Source: Mactromeris polynyma
Taxonomy: Eukaryota > Mollusca > Bivalvia > Venerida > Mactridae
Reading direction: 5' to 3'
Assembly: GCA_032209605.1 (NCBI GenBank)
Contig: JASFXZ010000005.1
Span: 31,794,905-31,858,904 of the forward strand
Length of the DNA: 64,000 bases
In this document: one piece after another, positions 47,401 to 57,664 of the stretch
How the letters are laid out: each line of letters starts with the position of its first letter
How positions within the stretch are numbered: the first letter of the stretch is position 1
Program-made: the position numbers and the translations under genes
The notes under the pieces: generated by a model
Told to the model about the DNA's origin: nothing
Database searches by the model: none
Seen by the model: the letters and a program-made list of their open reading frames with translations, nothing else

Positions 47401-50400
47401 ACATTTACAATGCATTTTTTATTCAGAGAAAATATCTGAAGCAATGAGAAAGTATGCCAGTCTAAAAGTTTCTGAATTATGGACTGGTTTACATTCACAA
47501 TGCATTTTTTATTCAGAGAAAATATCTGAAGCAATGAGAAAGTATGCCAGTCCAAAAGTTTCCGAATTATGGACTGGTTTAAATCTACAATGCATTTTTT
47601 ATTCAGAGAAAATATCTGAAGCAACGAGAAAGTATGCCAGTCTAAAAGCCGACCTTCAGCATTATACAGAACATGAGAAGAAGCCATCAACTCTACATCT
47701 CCGTCGACGACGCTCGACTCCTGGGTTTTTCAAGGGTTTGTTTTCAATTGGTGTTTCTGTATTTCACCGGTGATCTTCTCTCACCTTCTCTCAATTTTCT
47801 GTAACGTTGAATTCAAACTTGAAGAAATATAATAAAAAATATTTCATGTTTGAAATTTATAATACACTCAGTTATGGGGAGGAGAGGGGGTGGTGTAAAA
47901 AAAACGTCAGACATTACTTTGTTAAACAACACAAGAGTGATTGAAATAGGAATGGTAGATACATGTTTAATGCATGGATTGCAATGTTCCGCTTTCCCAA
48001 TTCAATTTGTATTTACGACCAACTGCATCAAAGGATATTTTCACAAGTCAAAAAATTCAGACCTTTCCTGCTTTTGGAAACTCTTAAATGAGTATTGTTA
48101 CATTTTAAACTCAAGTAAAGAAATTTATACTTCTGCTTGCGGATATTTGCATTTCCAAAAAATTGTGAAATTTCCAAAAAATTGTGAAATTTCCAAAAAA
48201 TTGTGAAATTTCCAAAAAAATGTGAAATTTCCAAAAAAATGTGAAATTTCCAATAAATTGTGAAATTTCCAAACATTTCCACATTGCAAGTTTGACCATT
48301 TTCTCACCATACTGTATACTTCTCTCTGTTTTCAGACAAGGAACACAAGGAGTTAAATCGTACTAGAAAACTTCATGATCTGAAGTTAGCCTTCAGTGAA
48401 TTCTATCTCAGCCTGATCCTGTTACAGAATTATCAGACTCTAAACTTCACAGGATTCAGAAAAATTCTCAAAAAACATGATAAGGTATGGTTGTTGTTCC
48501 TTGTATTTGATGCAAGCTCTCCTGAGTGCTATACAGACACACATCGATCATTGGAATTCATCGGGCCCGAAATTTGATTTCAAATAATACATGGTTTCGA
48601 ATAGCCCATTTCAATTTGACGTGTCAGGTCCTGATATTAATTTCGGATGATACCAAGTATTTGGATAGAAGGTTGTCGAATAAACGACTGTATTTAAAAT
48701 GTAGAGAAGTGTTGTAGATAAGGTTTTGGCCACTTATCCCTGTGGTGGCTAGTTCAAACCTGACAAAACCATGACCACTCCTTAATAAGACACCAGTACT
48801 GTTTTTCCTGAAAGATTGGTGTGTGATTCAAATAGGTGCAATGTTTCATCACAATCAAGTGTAAATACATTGGTATGTATGTAGAGTTGAAAATTGAGAT
48901 TTTGTGGTTGCTAGTTGACTGTTTCAGTTTTACTATCTAGTCAGTCCATCAACCAACCTCATTTTACAAACAATTATGGTAAGCATTACTTTAAAGTAAG
49001 TCTGAGAGTAGTGAATTAAAATGCACTTAATTATAAACATAATTATAAGCTTCATAAGGGCGTCACATGACTGTTGCTTAGCGAGTCTTAGATTTGATTT
49101 AGTCTAATAAGGCTCTAGAAATCCACTAGCCCAACGTCCCGGACTAGACTAATGCTGAATCTGGGTATTAGTTGAGTTGAAGTTAGTTCCGGACAAGTCT
49201 GTTTTTAAAGCTTACAAACATCAGCAATTGTTCAGTTGTAAGTCAAAGTTTAGAATCCTACAAACACATACATGTGATTATTAATTTTAGATTGTAGAGC
49301 TATCAATGTGTATAAATTGTCCGATATTCTTGGACAACTAGCTTCCTATGTCTGATAAGTCAAATTTTACATTTCCATTAGTCCAGGACAAATGTCCTTG
49401 AAACAAAATTCTAGAGCCCCGCTAATGTTTCTTGTTCACCACTGATTATCGTGTTGAATACCTGAATTGACAGCAATACAAAGACTGTTAGCTGGGTAAA
49501 GTGACGTCTTGCACTGTTACTGTAGTTCTGTTTTTAACTTAAATGTGTGTTTATATAATATTTGCTATGTTCATTTTGATTTGTGAGCAAGCTTGTTTTG
49601 TGATATTTTCGGCTTACCTGGAAATAATGAGTGTCTATACTCAATAAAATGTGCAATTAGAACTTTAATAAAATGTTGTCTGCTGCTACCAGGAAGTATG
49701 CATATAAATATGTCCTACTGCAGTGTCATATATTACTTATCGATTATCCTTGTATTTGTTATGATGCCATAAAAATCATATTTTGCAGTGTAATTATAAT
49801 ATGCAAATGAGGGGGAAATCCTAAATGATATCTCTAATTGTTTACACAGTTCATTGAACGTAACTGTATTGACAGAGGCTTGCACCATATCATTTTATAC
49901 AGATTTAAATGAAATACAGTTACAACACTTATTTGATATCCTTAGTCCATACAGTAAAACCTCACATAAAGACCACCTCAATAGTAAGCCCACATCAAAA
50001 TTCAGAACACAATTTTCAAGTCCATTTTCACTGTTATGCTCTTTTGACCGCAGTGTTAATATCACCTCAATATTAGGACCAGTTTTTAAGGGTCCCAATG
50101 GCGGTCTTGTTATGAAGTTTGACTGTATATTATAGATGATGAAGACCACACGTGGTGTAGTGTGGAGACAGACACATGTAGATACTGCAGCGTTCTACAC
50201 CAACAAAGAAGTAGATCATCTTATATCAGAAGTTGAGGTAACATATAAGGAGTAGAAACTAATGATATTTTACTTACAGAAGATACCAAGGTGTGACATT
50301 ATTGTAGTCTTGTCATTGGTCAATTTTAAGACAGAGCTCAGAATCAACCAATCAGAGAATTGAGTTTTAAGACTCGTTCATTAGGTTCCTATGAGAAGTT

Positions 50401-53400
50401 AATGTTTATCTTGGGTGATAATTCACAAACACTTTTAGTCTGAAACTCAGACTTAGACTTTAAGTTTGCAAAACTTATATTCACCAGCATTTTGTTTTCA
50501 TTAAATCTGAACAAATGAAATTCTGTCTGAATGATTGTTGTTTTCCTCTGTACACTTTAGCCAATTTTTATTAAAATCTTTACTGTTACAACAGCATAGG
50601 AGCAAAGATAAATTTAACATTTTTAAGTCAAAGTCTGAGTTTCAGACTAATAATGTTTATATTATATTTAAACCACTGACTTACTTCCAACCTTTAGAGA
50701 GAATGATTTTTCTGTATTATTAAGAAAGGTATGTACATTTCAGTGATATCACATTGTTGGTAAATACTTAGTACATGCTTGCTGATCCTTCAGTACTGTA
50801 ATGTTGACAACTTGAAATTTAATTGAGATAAGTTCACATTAAACATGATTTAGTGCTAGAAATGATTTTAAAATGACGATTTATTTGACATACTAGTGTT
50901 GAAATTGTTGAAATATTATGAGTACATAATTATTTAACACCTTCTATTGATAATTTGAATGAAAAAATTGCAAATGTCTTAATTGCAATATTTATACATT
51001 TCAGCAAAATGTAACGTCTAATTTGGAGGGTGGTAATCGATCGAAAGCTATGAAGAGGTTAAGAGTTCCTCCCCTTGGTGATAAGGTGAGATTATGTACA
51101 GTACTTGTACAAAAATGTATAACTAACACATCAGGGATTTCCCTGACGCAGAAATCTTGAGTCCCTGACTCCCTTTTCTTTCTAGGGACTCCCATTTTGA
51201 ACTTACTGTGCATCCCTGGGACCCCTAAAATAAACCTTTGTCAAGTATAAACTGCATATCTGGGACCCTACAAATTTACTAACGACCGCCAATTTGTCAA
51301 ACACCAGGGTCCAAGGATCCCTAGCTGAAAAATCCTAGGGAAAACCCTGTCCTTTTAAAACATTATTTTTCTGACATCGAGTTTATTAAGCTTCTCATTA
51401 GTTCTGTACAAAAGTCTATTAATCATTTACTCCGTTGTCATGGCTTTTACAATTTCATTAAGTAAGGTTTCAAATAAAAAAGGAACCATATTATCATGGC
51501 ATAAAAAGTATTGGAAGTCTATATTCCTTCTTAAGGTAGTTCCAAGTTGTTTGAATAAATCAGATGCTTTGTGTTAGAAATCAATCTCATTGGGAAATAA
51601 TTTTCGTAAAACAATTATATGTACAGTAAAACCTCACGTAAAGACCACCTCAATTATAAAACCACCTCAAAATTAGGAACGCAATTATCAAGTCCATTGT
51701 CACTGTTCCTGTTTTGTTCTTTATTCAATCTTGATATAAGACCAGTTTTCAAGGGTCACAAAGTGGTCTTATTATTGAGGTTTAACTGTATTTGAAGTAT
51801 TTTAATGTACAATTTACAGGAGAATCCAATGACAACATTTAGAGTGGGAATGTTCTCTGGTGTGTTTGCTGTTCTTATTGTTGTCATCACGATTGCAGGT
51901 AAAATAATGTCTTATTGTTGTCATCACAATTGCAGGTAAAATAATGTCTTATTGTTGTCATCACGATTGCAGGTAAAATAATGTCTTATTGTTGTCATCA
52001 CGATTGCAGGTAAAATAATGTCTTATTGTTGTCATCACGATTGCAGGTAAAATAATGTCTTATTGTTGTCATCACGATTGCAGGTAAAATAATGTCTTAT
52101 TGTTGTCTATATACAGACCAATTTAATTTAGCTTGATTATGGTGAAAAGCAGTGTTCTTACTTGAATCACCTTCTTGTTTGCTTCCTGAAAAATCTGTTC
52201 TAGTATGTGATGATGAGATGTTGTTGTGAACTTTGAAGGGTTGGAGTCGTACACCGTCTCAAACTTTGAAGGGTTGGAGTCGTACACCATCTCAAACTTT
52301 GAAGGGTTGGAGTCGTACACCATCTCAAACTTTGAAGGGTTGGAGTCGTACACCATCTCAAACTTTGAAGGGTTGGAGTCGTACACCATCTCAAACTTTG
52401 AAGGGTTGGAGTCGTACACCGTCTCAAACTTTGAAGGGTTGGAGTCGTACACCGTCTCAAACTTTGAAGGGTTGGAGTCGTACACCGTCTCAAACTTTGA
52501 AGGGTTGGAGTCGTACACCGTCTCATACTTTGAAGGGTTGGAGTCGTACACCGTCTCATACTTTGAAGGGTTGGAGTCGTACACCGTCTCAAACTTTGAA
52601 GGGTTGGAGTCGTACACCGTCTCAAACTTTGAAGGGTTGGAGTCGTACACCGTCTCAAACTTTGAGGAGAGAGATCAAACTCTCCAAACATAAAGTTGCA
52701 GAATGGATCAGAACTATCTTACAGCAGTTATACAACATTACCTAACACTGACATTACCTAACACTGACATTACCTCACACTGACATAACCTCACACTGAC
52801 ATAACGTCAATCTGACATTACATGGCACTGACATTACCTGACACTGACATTACCTGACACTGACATAACCTCATTCTGATGTTACCTCACACTGACATTA
52901 CCTGACACTGATAGTACCTCACACTGACATAACCTCACACTGACATAACCTCACACTGACATAACCTCACATTGACATTACCTCACACTGACATAACCTC
53001 ACACTGACATAACCTCACACTGACATAACCTCACATTGACATTACCTCACATTGACATTACCTTACACTGACATAACCTCACACTGACATTACCTCACAT
53101 TGACATTACCTTACTCTGACATAACCTCACACTGACATTACCTTACACTGACATTACCTCACACTGACATTACCTCACACTGACATAACCTCACATTGAC
53201 ATTACCTTACACTGACATTACCTCACACTGACATTACCTCACACTGACTTAACCTCACATTGACATTACCTTACACTGACATTACCTCACACTGACATTA
53301 CCTCACACTGACATTACCTCACACTGACATTACCTCACACTGACATTACCTCACACTGACATAACCTCACATTGACATTACCTTACACTGACATTACCTC

Positions 53401-56400
53401 ACACTGACATTACCTCACACTGACTTAACCTCACATTGACATTACCTTACACTGACATTACCTCACACTGACATTACCTCACACTGACATTACCTCACAC
53501 TGACATTACCTCACACTGACATTACCTCACACTGACATTACCTCACACTGACATAACCTCACATTGACATTACCTTACACTGACATTACCTCACACTGAC
53601 ATTACCTCACACTGACATTACCTCACACTGACATAACCTCACATTGACATTACCTCACACTGACATTACCTTACACTGACATTACCTCACACTGACATTA
53701 CCTCACACTGACATTACCTCACACTGACATAACCTCACATTGACATTACCTCACACTGACATAACCTCACACTGACATTACCTCACACTGACATTACCTC
53801 ACACTGACATTACCTCACACTGACATTACCTCACACTGTCATAACCTCACATTGACATTACCTTACACTGAAATAACCTCACATTGACATTACCTTACAC
53901 TGACATTACCTCACAATGACATTACCTCACACTGACATAACCTCACATTGACATTACCTCACACTGACATTATCTCACACTGACATTACCTGCATGGGTT
54001 TACTCTCATGAAAATATAATTGGCTCTCAATGAAAGATGATACTAATCCACAGGAGATTATCACTAGTTCTTTCCAATAATCCCTTCCAGATTTCTCATC
54101 CTTTATCCGTTCTTTAGTATGTGAGAAAAAGATTGCCTTCTTCAATTACACACAGTTATTTCCTATTTCCAATAAGTTCTGCTAATGTAATTGAATATCA
54201 AAACAGTGGAATTTAACTAAATGCTTCTTTTAAGTTCTCTAGTTTTAAGAATTTGTATTATATTTCAGCATTTTTTACGACACAGGAAGGAAAGTGGGAA
54301 CCAGCACTACGAATGTATCGTGGAATCTTTATAGTTATATTAGATATATTCCTGCTGGGTATCAATACATATGGTTGGAGATCATCTGGTGTGAACCATG
54401 TACTTATTTTTGAGATTGATCCAAGACATCATCTAACACATCAACAGCTGATGGAGGTAAGATCTGAAAACATCTTCTTGTGTCTCTTTTGCCTCTTTTG
54501 AAATCTTTTGGGTCAATTCCTCTGTTGAAGACATTTTCCTGGATCAGTTATTTTGTGACGTTTGGACAGAAGGCAGTTTTTTTTCAGTATTATGATCTTT
54601 TGCGTGAATTTAATGCTGTGAAAATTATATATTTTTCGGTATGTTTTAATGTAATAATAAATATTCTTGTTACTTATAGTGGAAGGTCCTACAATAAATA
54701 TACTTATAAATATAATTTGATGACTTTCCTCTCTTTAGTTTATTTCGACTATGTTCATGTAACTAGTTTTTCTGATATTTAAATCAACATTTTTTCTGTT
54801 CTGAATGTGGAACCAGCGCAAAGCTAAACAAACCATAAGTTATGCACTATAACGACAGAGTATTATTGTCATCTATCCAATGATAAGACTGTTATGTAAT
54901 ATGTATTTTCAGTTATCCTCAGGTCTGGCTGTTATTTGGTGCATCAGTACATTATTGTACTTATTCAGTGGATTTTTCCACATTTCTGGGTATATATTTC
55001 CCCTGTCTCTGGCTGGAGCACTTCTTCTGTTCCTGATAAATCCTATCAAGATATTCCATCATAGTTCACGTATGTGGTTACTCAGAATATTGGTAAGTTG
55101 TGTAACTTATTCAACTGTGTTAATACACCACTACTGGTCTGAGATTTAGCTGCACTGGTCTGGAAGTTTGGATTTTAGTCTGTCCAGACTGGTTTGGCAA
55201 TATGGATTTTAGTCTGTCGGGACTGGTCTGGAAATCTGGATTTTAATCTGTCCGGACTGGTCTGGAAATCTGGATTTAAAACTGTCCCGAAATCTGGATT
55301 TAATCTGTCCAGACTGGTCTGTATTTACAAAATGTACTGGAAAGTATAAGACAAATATATATGAATGGTAGAGTAAAGACAATGATGACAAATTAGAACT
55401 GCCTACTTAACTATTTTCGGTTATCTGATGACCATTCAAGTTATTGTGAATAGACTGCATTGGTGTTCTTATTCTATAAACTTGTTTGTATAGTGACCAG
55501 TAGTACATATTTGTATCTTGGCTGTTGATTTTATTTATTTTTATATGCTTATAAATCTATTTTCATTGATAGCTCTGGGTTGACATACATTTATTATATT
55601 ATTTACCAAGACCTGCATCAATTTTCAGTTTCGTATCTTCACTGCACCATTCCAACATGTTGGCTTTGCTGATTTCTGGCTGGCTGATCAGTTAAATAGT
55701 TTAGCTACAGTATTGTTAGATTTTGAGTTCATGGTCTGTTTCTATGCATTTGAAGTGGATTGGCTTCCAAACTCCAGTAAGTATCTGTCACATTATATTT
55801 ACAATTGCTTGTAGAGAATGTGTTACAGTTTGGTTTGTACTCTAATTGACCACCAGACATTTCCATAAGTTAGAGTTTAAGAATTGATTTCTACAGGATT
55901 AGGTATTCTAAGGGATTGTAGAGAAGCATATATCCATCCAACTTGGTGTTTGCTCTTCACTTGTAGATAGTCAGTACCAATGCTCATGTGTACACATTTT
56001 CATAATCATGAAGAAATGTTGTCACAAATTTGTACTAGTGTACTTTTTCTTAGTTAATAAGAACCTGGAAAATTTGAACATTCAGCTACTGTAAATGTAG
56101 AAAATATTTCACTCTATTTACGTTGCGTTGGATATCTTTCACTCTATTTAAGTTGCGTTGGATATCTTTCACTCTATTTAAGTTGCGTTGGAATCTTTCA
56201 CTGAAAATGAATGGTAAATATTAGTTGTATTCTTGATGTAATGTAAATCAGTTGAGAATGAGAATAGCTGAGAGAATGCCAACATTACGAAAAACACGAA
56301 AGATTGTATTTGAGAGCATATCTTGGTTTACAGTGTCTGGTTGGATAAAAGTATCGGGAAAAAACTAATGATATGCATACATACTGTGTGCCCCATTATA

Positions 56401-57654
56401 GACATAAGCATTGTTTTCTGTGTATTCAGATCCTGACGTATGTACAAAGGAAACGGCGGGTATTCTTGTGCGGTCATTTGTCAGCATACTTCCAGCGTGG
56501 TTCAGATTTGCACAGTGTTTGAGACGTTACAGAGATACAAAACTATTCTTTCCACATATTGTAAATGCAGGAAAATATTCCACATCATTTCTGACTGCAT
56601 TGTTCTCTACTTTGTACTCCTTACAAAAAGGTACGTAATTACAATCAGACCTCGTTTATTCAACAAACTTTTATCCGAATGCTTGGTGTCATCCGAAATA
56701 AATATGCGGTCCCAATGTATCTTCTTAGGCATGTCCAATTGAAATAGGCTATTCTAAACTATGTATTATTCGAAATAATATTTCAAACCCGATGAATTCG
56801 AATGAACGAGGTCCGACTGTATTGATATCGCTTTGTATTATTTGAATCACTGTCATATATTGCAAACTCTCTTAGAAATCTGGACCCTGTCTGACATGGG
56901 CAAAAGTCCAGTTTTCTTAGAAAATTCGGGTTTTCAGAGATTTATCTATAATCTGTCTAGACTACCTTCTTGAAATAACTGTTTCAGTCTGTCTACATGC
57001 ATAGATGTTATTTGTCATGGTGACGAGTATATTGCATTCACATGCCAATTAACTATTTTGAACTTGTTAAAAAATAAAAAAAATAAGGAAGACCCCCAGA
57101 CAGACAGCTGGGTAGACATTCCGTAAGTTTAAATTATACTGTGTGGAAGAATTATGCATGGATGAATTTCTTTGATTTCAAAAACTTAGTCAACATTTGT
57201 ACACAAAAAGTCTGGTAAATTAACACACCGGCAGTCAATATTGTCTGGGATATAAACACAATAATATTTCATGCCCATGTAAACAAAGAACTGACCATTT
57301 ATTCCATCATTGAATGATCTGTACATTTTCAGTGATAAGTTGTTTTTGTTCTAAGATTGCATTAAATCAAACAATATGTAATAAGATTACTGTTAAAATT
57401 AATAATGGATGACAGTTTATTCACTTTTAACACAGGTAAACAAATATTGATCTGCAGTATGTGTTACATCTATTACAGTATGGTACGGAGATGAAAATAG
57501 ACAGTCACACCCATATTTCTATCTATGGATAGCTTGTGCTTTATTCAGCTCATGTTACACACTTACCTGGGATCTAAAGATGGACTGGGGTCTGCTAGAT
57601 TCTAATGCTGGAGAGAACAGATTCTTGAGGGAGGAGATTGTTTATGCTTATAAG
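44496..57654 (+). CDS. XPR1: Xenotropic and polytropic retrovirus receptor 1 homologue (SPX-EXS phosphate exporter), partial
   Basis: XPR1 is the plasma-membrane phosphate exporter of animals; the SPX domain senses inositol pyrophosphates and the EXS domain belongs to the transport core. Thirteen exons were read: 44496-44564, 45407-45458, 46832-46933, 47607-47735, 48336-48484, 50136-50237, 51005-51085, 51820-51898, 54269-54456, 54913-55092, 55629-55776, 56430-56630 and 57479-57654. They total 1656 nt, 552 codons, with consistent phases and AG/GT borders. The start [20 protein letters not shown] is nearly invariant in the family. SPX continues with [40 protein letters not shown] and [14 protein letters not shown]. 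Membrane segments begin near residue 229 ([15 protein letters not shown]), followed by [23 protein letters not shown] motifs include [48 protein letters not shown] and FLREEIVY. About 140 C-terminal residues of a usual 690-700 lie beyond the window. Exons 2, 4 and 8 touch tandem repeats that duplicate their splice sites; the shortest form is given here. Confidence 0.95.
44565..45406 (+). other. XPR1 intron 1
   Basis: AT-rich. It contains half of a pogo-like MITE near 45277-45342 (GTATTCGAATAGAAGGTTG, AACAAGGTCTGACTGTAT). Confidence 0.75.
45441..46450 (+). repeat. 54-bp minisatellite duplicating the end of XPR1 exon 2 and its splice donor, 19 copies
   Basis: Unit of 54 bp: AATCCCCATCAGAGGAAG (exon 2 end), GTATGTATGTAACGATACAG (donor and intron start), TCATGTATTCTCTCAC. 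The first unit is the genuine exon end at 45441-45458. Donor-like GAAG|GTATGT sites recur every 54 bp from 45459 to 46431. Variants are few: one CCGTC, and AACGATAC versus AATGATAC, which alternate in the second half. Because 54 is divisible by 3 and the unit lacks stops in this frame, the exon 2 frame stays open across the whole array. The 441-, 371- and 367-codon frames here come from the repeat. Confidence 0.97.
46504..46665 (-). repeat. TA-flanked MITE, family A (XPR1 intron 2)
   Basis: Starts ACAGTGAAACCTCAATAATA and ends GTGAGTTTTTCTGTA. Located just after the 54-bp array. Confidence 0.7.
46934..47606 (+). other. XPR1 intron 3
   Basis: Ends in the exon 4 acceptor array (47287-47652). 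It also carries a SINE family 1 tail fragment at 47127-47185 (ATAACTTGTTTCACAATCG). Confidence 0.75.
47287..47652 (+). repeat. 90-bp tandem repeat duplicating the XPR1 exon 4 acceptor and exon start, 4 copies
   Basis: Each 90-bp unit has CATTTTTTATTCAG followed by AGAAAATATCTGAAGC, the exon 4 start, and ATGAGAAAGTATGCCAG. Acceptor-like AGs end at 47336, 47426, 47516 and 47606. All four are in the same reading frame (90 = 30 codons) and the frame is open across the array, so use of an earlier acceptor would add 30, 60 or 90 residues. Exon 4 in the gene model uses the last acceptor because the sequence after it continues uniquely into the conserved SPX region. Confidence 0.95.
47736..48335 (+). 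other. XPR1 intron 4 with a 19-bp tandem repeat
   Basis: Positions 48152-48275 hold about 6.5 copies of TTTCCAAAAAATTGTGAAA. Frames read on the minus strand over it are artefacts. The intron ends TTTTCAG at 48335. Confidence 0.8.
48527..48695 (+). repeat. pogo/Tigger-like MITE, family C (degraded end)
   Basis: Contains CATTGGAATTCATCGGGCCC, TTTCAAATAATACATGG, GATAGAAGGTTGTCGAATAA and ACGACTGTAT. Same order as 58601-58774. Confidence 0.7.
48700..48838 (+). repeat. tRNA-derived SINE, family 2
   Basis: B-box-like GGCTAGTTCAAACC, then AATAAGACACCAGTACTG and GTGTGATTCAAATAGG, matching the body of the minus-strand copy at 1673-1822. Confidence 0.6.
49106..49423. repeat. TIR element with GGCTCTAGAA ends
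   Basis: Left arm GGCTCTAGAAATCCACTAG with CCCGGACTAGACTAATG. The inverse of the right arm is GGGCTCTAGAATTTTG with GTCCTGGACTAATGG. Non-coding. Confidence 0.6.
49951..50127 (+). repeat. TA-flanked MITE, family A, next to XPR1 exon 6
   Basis: Starts ACAGTAAAACCTCACATAAA and ends GAAGTTTGACTGTA. The exon 6 acceptor TATTATAG follows immediately, so the polypyrimidine/branch region of this acceptor lies inside the MITE end. Confidence 0.8.
50238..51004 (+). other. XPR1 intron 6
   Basis: Contains an inverted repeat: TTAGTCTGAAACTCAGACTT at about 50437 is mirrored by AAGTCTGAGTTTCAGACTAA at about 50630, suggesting a MITE. Otherwise AT-rich. Confidence 0.7.
51132..51349. repeat. TIR element with CAGGGATTTCCCT ends
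   Basis: The left end CAGGGATTTCCCTG and the inverse of the right end CAGGGTTTTCCCTAGG pair. The interior has AGTCCCTGACTCCC-type words. A related copy is at about 39640-39835. No clear target duplication. Confidence 0.7.
51623..51790 (+). repeat. TA-flanked MITE, family A, upstream of XPR1 exon 8
   Basis: Starts ACAGTAAAACCTCACGTAAA and ends TTGAGGTTTAACTGTA; same family as 7947-8124. Confidence 0.8.
51875..52115 (+). repeat. 37-bp tandem repeat of juxtaposed AG|GT splice motifs at the end of XPR1 exon 8, 6 junctions
   Basis: The exon 8 end ATTGTTGTCATCACGATTGCAG, read with its donor GTAAAATAATG, is repeated at 37-bp spacing. TTGCAG|GTAAAA junctions fall at 51898, 51935, 51972, 52009, 52046 and 52083. 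Each has a pyrimidine-rich CTTATTGTTGTCATCAC before the AG. Every repeat thus carries a possible acceptor directly abutting a possible donor. Thirty-seven is not a multiple of 3. Confidence 0.93.
52229..52667. repeat. 33-bp minisatellite, 13 copies, XPR1 intron 8
   Basis: Unit CTTTGAAGGGTTGGAGTCGT followed by ACACCGTCTCAAA; variants CCATCTC and CTCATAC come in blocks. Because 33 is divisible by 3 and the unit lacks stops in four frames, long repeat frames appear on both strands; none has a gene context. Confidence 0.95.
52735..53990. repeat. 16-bp minisatellite, about 78 copies, XPR1 intron 8
   Basis: Consensus CACTGACATTACCTCA, with recurring variants ATAACC, CACATTGA and CCTTAC. The variants recur in ordered blocks, showing higher-order duplication. 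Exon 9 begins 279 bp after the array. Confidence 0.95.
54049..54118. repeat. Palindromic MITE, family B (degraded)
   Basis: CACAGGAGATTATCACTAG followed by TCCTTTATCCGTTC. Only the left part is clear. Confidence 0.6.
54457..54912 (+). other. XPR1 intron 9
   Basis: AT-rich; nothing recognised. A 100-codon frame here is F/Y-rich and unsupported. Confidence 0.7.
55133..55325 (+). repeat. Imperfect repeat of about 45 bp, four copies, XPR1 intron 10
   Basis: Repeats of CTGTCCAGACTGGTCTGG with AAATCTGGATTTTAATCTG. The rest of the intron (55093-55628) is AT-rich. Confidence 0.8.
55777..56429 (+). other. XPR1 intron 11 with a 30-bp triplicate
   Basis: Positions about 56107-56196 hold three copies of TTTCACTCTATTTAAGTTGC followed by GTTGGATATC. 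Otherwise AT-rich. Confidence 0.8.
56631..57478 (+). other. XPR1 intron 12 with a pogo-like MITE
   Basis: A family C MITE at about 56644-56820 runs from CAGACCTCGTTTATTCAAC to GAACGAGGTCCGACTGTA, directly after the exon 12 donor. The remainder is AT-rich. Confidence 0.75.
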
Positions 57655-57664
57655 GTAAGTTGTG

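Larger units (their letters stand above)
48485..50135 (+). other. XPR1 intron 5
   Basis: Contains a pogo-like MITE (48527-48695), a SINE family 2 copy (48700-48838), a TIR element (49106-49423) and a family A MITE (49951-50127) that ends 8 bp before exon 6. Confidence 0.75.
51086..51819 (+). other. XPR1 intron 7 with two MITEs
   Basis: A CAGGGATTTCCCTG to AGGGAAAACCCTG inverted-repeat element occupies 51132-51349. A family A MITE occupies 51623-51790 and ends about 30 bp before exon 8. Confidence 0.8.

Noticed and set aside
48028..48310. Phe/Asn-rich minus-strand frames ([13 protein letters not shown] type)
   Set aside because: Produced by a 19-bp intronic tandem repeat in XPR1 intron 4.
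52123..52745. Repeat proteins of 155-175 codons on both strands
   Set aside because: Generated by the 33-bp minisatellite inside XPR1 intron 8; four frames are open at once, which is a property of the repeat.
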